Below, in pieces: positions 32,046 through 35,885 of a stretch of DNA of 35,885 bases (position 1 is its first letter; each line of letters begins with the position of its first letter). This DNA is from Pseudonocardia xinjiangensis. Lineage in GTDB: Bacteria > Actinomycetota > Actinomycetes > Mycobacteriales > Pseudonocardiaceae. The stretch covers positions 1 through 35,885 of the forward strand of contig NZ_JAAXKY010000074.1 of NCBI RefSeq assembly GCF_012911925.1, written 5' to 3'. Below the pieces are notes generated by a model. That model was not told where the DNA came from and did not search any database. It worked only from the letters and a program-made list of their open reading frames with translations. A program made the translations under genes and the position numbers.

Positions 32046-33416
32046 CTACCCGGCGTCGGCGGTCGGACCGGCGTCGAGCTTCCGTCGGATGAGGCCCGCC
32101 ACCAGCTCGGCAGCTTCCCGATCGTGCCCCGTGGATCGGTGGCCGTAGATCTGGACCGTGATGCCCTCGTGGGCGTGGCCGATCCGGTCGCTGACGATCT
32201 TGGCGTGCACGCCGCTGTCGAGCGAGAGGGTCGCGTAGGTGTGCCGGATGTCGTGCAGCCGGATGCGTCGCACCCCGGCCAGGTCCACCAGCCGGTTGAA
32301 GCGCCGCGTGATCGTGTCCGCGTGCAGCCGACGACCGTCCGCGTAGCGCATGAGCTTGCCGTGGCTCGTGTCGTACTCCTCGCCGAACGCCTCCCGCTCC
32401 GTGTCCAGCACGGTGAGGTAGGCCCGCAGGAGTTCGACGGTGTACGGGTCGAGGGAGATCTTCCGGACCCCGGCGTTCGACTTGCCGTCGGAGTCGATCG
32501 TCTGGCCCGCCACCACCACGCGGGTGTCCTCGATCGCGAGGGTGGCCCGGTCGAGGTCGAGCAGCTCCCGATCCACGCCGGCCAACTCCGAGCGCCGCAT
32601 GCCGGTGGTCGCCGCGAGCAGCCACATCGCCGCGAACCGGTCGGACAGTGCCACCCGCAGCCACGTGGTCAGCTCGTCCACGGTCCAGGGCTTCGGTCGG
32701 TTGCGGGTGGTGCGCCGCTGCTCGCGCGGCAGGCTCGCGTGCTCGGCCGGATTGGACACGAGGTAGTCCCACGCCACCGCGTCGGTGAACGCACGATGCA
32801 GCATCCGGTGCACGTTCTTGACCGTCTTCGGGGCCAGCCCGGCCCCGGCATCTGTCGGGAGACGACCACGGCGGAAGCGCAGCACGGCGGCGCGGGCGGC
32901 ATGGATGGTCACTCCGCAGGCCGCCACGATCTCGATCGGCGTCGGCCCCAGCCCGTCGCGCTGCTCCCGGTGCTGCGACCAGTAGGCGTACATGGCCGCG
33001 TTCCGGTCGACCTTGACCCGGCCCTCGGTCAGGAGCCGCCGGTAGAGGAGGTTGAGCACCGGCACGGTGATGTCCTGCAGTCGTCGATCACCGATGAGCG
33101 GGTCGATGTAGGCCCGGGTGTAGTCCAGGTAGTTCTGGCGCGTCGAGGGCTTGAGCGAGTCGCCCACCGCGTCGAGCCACTCGGCCATGAACGCTCGGAC
33201 CGTCCGGCGGGTCGAGCGCACCAGCCGCCCACCGGAGTGGCGCTGCTTGGACGCCATCGCGGCCTTCCACGCGGCGTCCTCCGATTCGAACCCGCCCCGG
33301 TTCTCCCGCTGCCGCTTGCCGGTCAGCGGGTCCGGTTCCAGATCGAGCCGGTAGTACCAGCGGGACCCACGCTGGTGGACGGTGATGCCCTTCGTCGGCA
33401 TGGCGCGGCGGCTCAT
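32046..33416 (-). CDS. int: AICE tyrosine recombinase (integrase)
   Basis: A 456-residue phage-type integrase. An N-terminal AP2-like arm-binding domain (ITVHQRGSRWYYRLDL), a SAM-like core-binding domain (about 70-130 and 195-230) and the catalytic domain are present. Catalytic residues are R274 (TTGMRRSEL), H388 and R391 (LHDIRH), H414 (RIGH) and the nucleophile Y424 (QIYGH). Residues about 133-194 are an insertion between the two halves of the core-binding region with an HTH-like stretch (PTPIEIVAACGVTIHAARAAV). The ATG at 33416 overlaps the xis stop (ATGA). It should integrate the element into the adjacent tRNA-fMet. Confidence 0.93.
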   Translation of the reverse strand: MSRRAMPTKGITVHQRGSRWYYRLDLEPDPLTGKRQRENRGGFESEDAAWKAAMASKQRHSGGRLVRSTRRTVRAFMAEWLDAVGDSLKPSTRQNYLDYTRAYIDPLIGDRRLQDITVPVLNLLYRRLLTEGRVKVDRNAAMYAYWSQHREQRDGLGPTPIEIVAACGVTIHAARAAVLRFRRGRLPTDAGAGLAPKTVKNVHRMLHRAFTDAVAWDYLVSNPAEHASLPREQRRTTRNRPKPWTVDELTTWLRVALSDRFAAMWLLAATTGMRRSELAGVDRELLDLDRATLAIEDTRVVVAGQTIDSDGKSNAGVRKISLDPYTVELLRAYLTVLDTEREAFGEEYDTSHGKLMRYADGRRLHADTITRRFNRLVDLAGVRRIRLHDIRHTYATLSLDSGVHAKIVSDRIGHAHEGITVQIYGHRSTGHDREAAELVAGLIRRKLDAGPTADAG

Positions 33417-33610
33417 ACCATGCTCCGCCCGTCGACCATCGCGAGCAGCCGCGCCGTGATCACATACACACGGCCCCCGAGGCGACGCACGGGAAGCTCA
33501 CCGGCAGCGGCATACCGGTAGGCCGATGCCCGGCTGATTCCCAACAGTTCCGCCGCTCGCGGGATCGTCAGAAGGGCCGGGAGCGGCCTCTCATCGGTCT
33601 GCGTGGTCAT
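33413..33610 (-). CDS. xis: Excisionase-like HTH protein
   Basis: A 65-residue MerR-like winged HTH of the excisionase (HTH_17) type. TIPRAAELLGISRASAYRYAAAGELPVRRLGGRVYVIT spans almost the whole protein. Such proteins bend att DNA and favour excision. The ATG overlaps the rep stop, and its stop overlaps the int start, so rep, xis and int are translated as one coupled unit. Confidence 0.88.
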   Translation of the reverse strand: MTTQTDERPLPALLTIPRAAELLGISRASAYRYAAAGELPVRRLGGRVYVITARLLAMVDGRSMV

Positions 33611-34992
33611 CGTGCTGCCTCCATCCGTGCCGTGCGTCGTTGCTGTCGGTTTCGTTCGGCAATGGCCACGGCCAGCTCCCGCTCTGCGTACGTGTGGTGT
33701 CCGATCTGGACGAGGCGCCAGTCGTTGATCACGGTGACGGTCGACAGGTCGAGGGGGATCTCGTTGGGGTCGTCGGTGTCGCGGTCGAGCTGGGCCAGGT
33801 CATCGACCAGTCGCCACGTCCTCCGGTCGGCTCGGAGCGCGCCGAAGGTGGTCGAGTACCGCTGGCTCTTGGTCAAGAAATGACCGCGAAATCCGAGCAT
33901 GTGCGCCCACCGCCGCAACCCCAGCTCCTCGTACTGGGCCAGGCCGCCGAGTTCCCAGCAGGTGCGGATCATGCGGGCGTGGTGCGGGCTGACGTCGAGG
34001 TACTGCACGTGGTCGACATCGCGGATCGGGCGGTCGGCGGTCTCGGAGGCGCCGGTGCCTTTGGTGGCGTACTTGGCGATGTAGCCGGCCAGGGCGGCGT
34101 CGGTGATCTCCCCGTCCTGGTCCTCGAGGTGGGTGGCGTGGGCGGGGGTGATGGTGCGCAGGTCGAGTTGGCGCCCCCACCCCAGCACGAGCGGTGTCCC
34201 GTCCGGTCGGGTCACGGTGAGCGTGGCGGTGCGGGCGGCGAGGCGGACGACGTCGCGCAGCACGTCGCCGGTGAGTCCGGTCGGGGCCGGGTCGGCGGGT
34301 CCGTCCGGGCCGTCGAGGCGCAGCACGGCGTGGAAGTGCACGAGCCCGCGGCGCTGGTATTCGGCGACCTTCGCGTAGGACAGGCGGGCGTGGTCGCGGA
34401 ATGCCCGGACCGGGATCCCGAGCGCGGTGGCGAGCGCGCGGCGCAGGGCGATGGTGAACCGGTGCCACAGGGCCCCGGCGTGGGCCTGCCACAGCACCGC
34501 CCCGACGTAGTCGTACGCGTCCGGGTCGAGCGGGGCGCCGAGGCGCGGATCATCGGGGTGGTGCCACTCTCCGCACCCGCAGGGGAGGATCTGGGCGCGG
34601 GGGCCGGTGCGGCGGGTGTGGACCGGCCCGAACGAGGGTGCGGTGAGGGTGAGGAACGCCCGCGGCTTGCCGGTGACGGTGGTGGGGACGCGTTTGGTGG
34701 GGTCTCCGGCCAGTCCGGCGCGGATGAGGTGGAAGGCGTCTCCGGCGTAGCGGTCGGAGCAGGCGGGGCAGACGGTGGCGCGGCGGTTGCCGCAGGGGGC
34801 GAGGATGTCCCCTTCACGTTGGATCAGGACGGCGCCGTCCCGGTCGAGGACGCGGGAGGAGCCTGTGAGGTGGATGGGGGCGGCGCATCCGCCGCTGGCC
34901 TCGACCTGGGCGCGCCAGGTGCGGTAGTTCGGGTCCCGCAGTCGGGCGCTGATCGGGTCGAAGGCATCGCTGACGTCGGTGTGCGTGGTCAT
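33607..34992 (-). CDS. repSA: RepSA-like replication initiator
   Basis: A 461-residue rolling-circle initiator of the pSAM2 RepSA type. Zinc-like Cys residues occur at CGNRRATVCPACSDRY (67-82). FLTLTAPSFGPVH (113-125) is the first conserved motif. HFH in LVHFHAVLRLDG (219-221) is the HUH metal motif, and YIAKYATKG (304-312) holds the probable nicking Tyr, Y304 or Y308. It allows the excised element to replicate as a plasmid and prepares it for transfer. The ATG at 34992 overlaps the stop of the upstream small gene (ATGA). Confidence 0.88.
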   Translation of the reverse strand: MTTHTDVSDAFDPISARLRDPNYRTWRAQVEASGGCAAPIHLTGSSRVLDRDGAVLIQREGDILAPCGNRRATVCPACSDRYAGDAFHLIRAGLAGDPTKRVPTTVTGKPRAFLTLTAPSFGPVHTRRTGPRAQILPCGCGEWHHPDDPRLGAPLDPDAYDYVGAVLWQAHAGALWHRFTIALRRALATALGIPVRAFRDHARLSYAKVAEYQRRGLVHFHAVLRLDGPDGPADPAPTGLTGDVLRDVVRLAARTATLTVTRPDGTPLVLGWGRQLDLRTITPAHATHLEDQDGEITDAALAGYIAKYATKGTGASETADRPIRDVDHVQYLDVSPHHARMIRTCWELGGLAQYEELGLRRWAHMLGFRGHFLTKSQRYSTTFGALRADRRTWRLVDDLAQLDRDTDDPNEIPLDLSTVTVINDWRLVQIGHHTYAERELAVAIAERNRQQRRTARMEAAR

Positions 34993-35231
34993 CGGGCCAC
35001 CTCCGTGGCAGGGCAGTCCCGGAACAGGTGATCGAGCAGGGCGGAGTGCAGAGCGCTGCCCTCCCGGGCGGCCTCGGCGGTGGGCAGCGGGTGGCGGGTG
35101 CGGACGGTGGTGGCGCAGCGGGGGCAGGCCACGGTGGGGACGCCGCTGTCGTGGTGGGTCCCGCGCAGGGCGTCGGCGGCAGCGGTGAGAATCCGGAACC
35201 GTCCGACCCGTTCCCGGGTGGGGGCGCTCAC
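34989..35231 (-). CDS. Small Cys-containing AICE protein
   Basis: An 80-residue protein of unknown function. VACPRCATTVRTRHPLP (34-50) has a CxxC and a later Cys (FRDCPA) that could form a treble-clef-like or partial zinc knuckle. The GTG start overlaps the stop of the upstream gene and its stop overlaps the rep start, which strongly supports translation. Such small zinc-ribbon-like genes are frequent directly upstream of rep in AICEs. A role in regulating replication is only a guess. Confidence 0.75.
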   Translation of the reverse strand: MSAPTRERVGRFRILTAAADALRGTHHDSGVPTVACPRCATTVRTRHPLPTAEAAREGSALHSALLDHLFRDCPATEVAR

Positions 35232-35530
35232 CGCGACCTCCGGGGCGAGCTGTACTCAGTGCCGCCGGACCATTGGCCGTTGGCGTCGCGTTCGTAGGTG
35301 ATCTCGATGTGGCCGGGGTCGGTGTCGTAGTGGCGGGCGAGGCGTTCGGCCCCGGTGTGGTAGCTGCGGGCGCGGCCGATGACCATGCCGTACTCGTCTT
35401 CGACGACGTAGTCGCGGCCGTCGCGGATGATCCCGCCGGCGAAGGTGGTCCGGTCGGGCCGGGTCTCTGCCGGGCCGGTCACGAGGGCGCGACCGGGGCG
35501 GATGACGTCAACGTGGGTGGTGCGAGCCAT
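35228..35530 (-). CDS. Small AICE protein of unknown function
   Basis: A 100-residue protein with beta-rich sequence (DYVVEDEYGMVIGRARSYHTGAERLARHY). I recognise no domain. The ATG at 35530 is chosen because GGGAG lies about eight bases upstream. The frame is open for another 28 codons upstream without a ribosome-binding site. Its stop overlaps the GTG of the next gene, placing it first in the coupled rep-xis-int unit. Confidence 0.7.
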   Translation of the reverse strand: MARTTHVDVIRPGRALVTGPAETRPDRTTFAGGIIRDGRDYVVEDEYGMVIGRARSYHTGAERLARHYDTDPGHIEITYERDANGQWSGGTEYSSPRRSR

Positions 35531-35620
35531 GGCGGCACTCCCGAGTGGGCGCAGGAATTCGAGGCAGTGGGGTGCGGGTGGTCCGCCCGGAGTCGGTGTC
35601 CAGGGGCGGGCCACCCGCGG

Positions 35621-35885
35621 TCAGCGGGACGGGCGGGAGCCGTGGAGTGGGCGCAGGCTGGACCAGCGGGTGACCATCGCCCGGGTGGCTTTCGGGACGA
35701 GGATCGAGTTCGCGGTTCCCTCGCGGCCGCCGTAGCGGACGTGGTGGGTGCCGCCGGTGGTGAGGTGCCCGGAGTCGAGCAGCTGCCGGACGGTGTCTTG
35801 TTCGTAGCCGGGCACCGGCTCCACCCGCCCGCCTTTCTGGGCGCCGCCTGGCTCGCGGAGGAACACCCGTTGGGTGGGGCCGATG
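35621..35885 (-). CDS. Unknown AICE protein, 5' end beyond the window
   Basis: The frame is open to the right edge (at least 87 codons), and the only internal start, GTG at 35866, has no ribosome-binding site, so the gene probably begins outside. The visible part (VPGYEQDTVRQLLDSGHLTTGGTHHVRYGGREG) suggests a small alpha/beta or HTH-like domain, but I cannot assign it. It reads in the same direction as the rep-xis-int genes, with a 90-base gap. Confidence 0.55.
   Translation of the reverse strand, partial: IGPTQRVFLREPGGAQKGGRVEPVPGYEQDTVRQLLDSGHLTTGGTHHVRYGGREGTANSILVPKATRAMVTRWSSLRPLHGSRPSR

Larger units (their letters stand above)
31974..35885. mobile_element. One end of an actinomycete integrative and conjugative element (AICE)
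   Basis: Starting at the 3' end of the initiator tRNA are a tyrosine integrase, an HTH excisionase, a RepSA-like initiator and small unknown genes, the int-xis-rep order of pSAM2-type elements. The exact att border inside or just after the tRNA cannot be fixed without the other end. The transfer gene (FtsK-like tra) and spread genes are not in the window and are expected to its right. Confidence 0.85.

Noticed and set aside
32124..35031. Two antisense frames (465 and 463 codons) over int and rep
   Set aside because: Both are low-complexity Val/Gly/Arg translations opposite genes with intact catalytic motifs and coupled starts.

Overview
The window is high-GC actinobacterial chromosome. GTG starts, 4-bp stop/start overlaps and TANNNT boxes a few bases upstream of start codons are all frequent. 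Gene content (xylAB, mycoredoxin, uvrD2, whiB7, a UPF0182 protein) and the pSAM2-type integrative element at the right end suggest Pseudonocardiaceae, possibly Pseudonocardia. The genus is an inference; no database was searched.

Left part (1-5102). A xylose operon reads leftward: xylA, xylB, then a ROK-family regulator, joined by ATGA/GTGA overlaps. The regulator loses its C-terminus near base 630. There the sequence switches, in another frame, to the 3' part of a DUF5666-like gene lacking its own start. This is either a real deletion junction or an assembly chimera. An exodeoxyribonuclease III gene diverges from xylA. A GTTTGT/ACAAAG inverted repeat over the predicted xylA -10 box is a candidate xyl operator.

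Middle (5154-16032). These are mostly independent metabolic and membrane genes: a Pro-rich-tailed membrane protein, an aldehyde dehydrogenase, a convergent MFS exporter, a MetE-C-like zinc methyltransferase, proA, an SDR that lacks the catalytic Ser and Tyr, a polytopic membrane protein, and a coupled pair of M16 peptidases (one with HxxEH, one without).

Conserved core (16035-31764). Gene order is nudC, mrx1, uvrD2, whiB7, ABC1/UbiB-like kinase, ThiF-like protein, zinc peptidase, DUF2342 protein, PDZ-S16 protease, UPF0182 membrane protein. From memory this matches the M. tuberculosis Rv3199c-Rv3193c neighbourhood. WhiB7 has the full regulatory layout expected for this antibiotic-resistance activator: an AT-rich-flanked promoter, a long leader with a 68-codon upstream ORF, and an intrinsic terminator just before its ribosome-binding site. 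A secreted PI-PLC-like gene, with a one-base frameshift near its 3' end, sits between the kinase and the ThiF-like gene.

Right part (31765-35885). An initiator tRNA (fMet, CAT) is followed at once by a tyrosine integrase, excisionase, RepSA-like replication initiator and small unknown genes, all leftward with ATGA/GTGA overlaps. This is one end of an actinomycete integrative and conjugative element (AICE) using the initiator tRNA as attachment site. The conjugation genes and the other att site would lie beyond the window. Several gene ends carry long GC-rich hairpins that probably act as terminators, some of them bidirectional.
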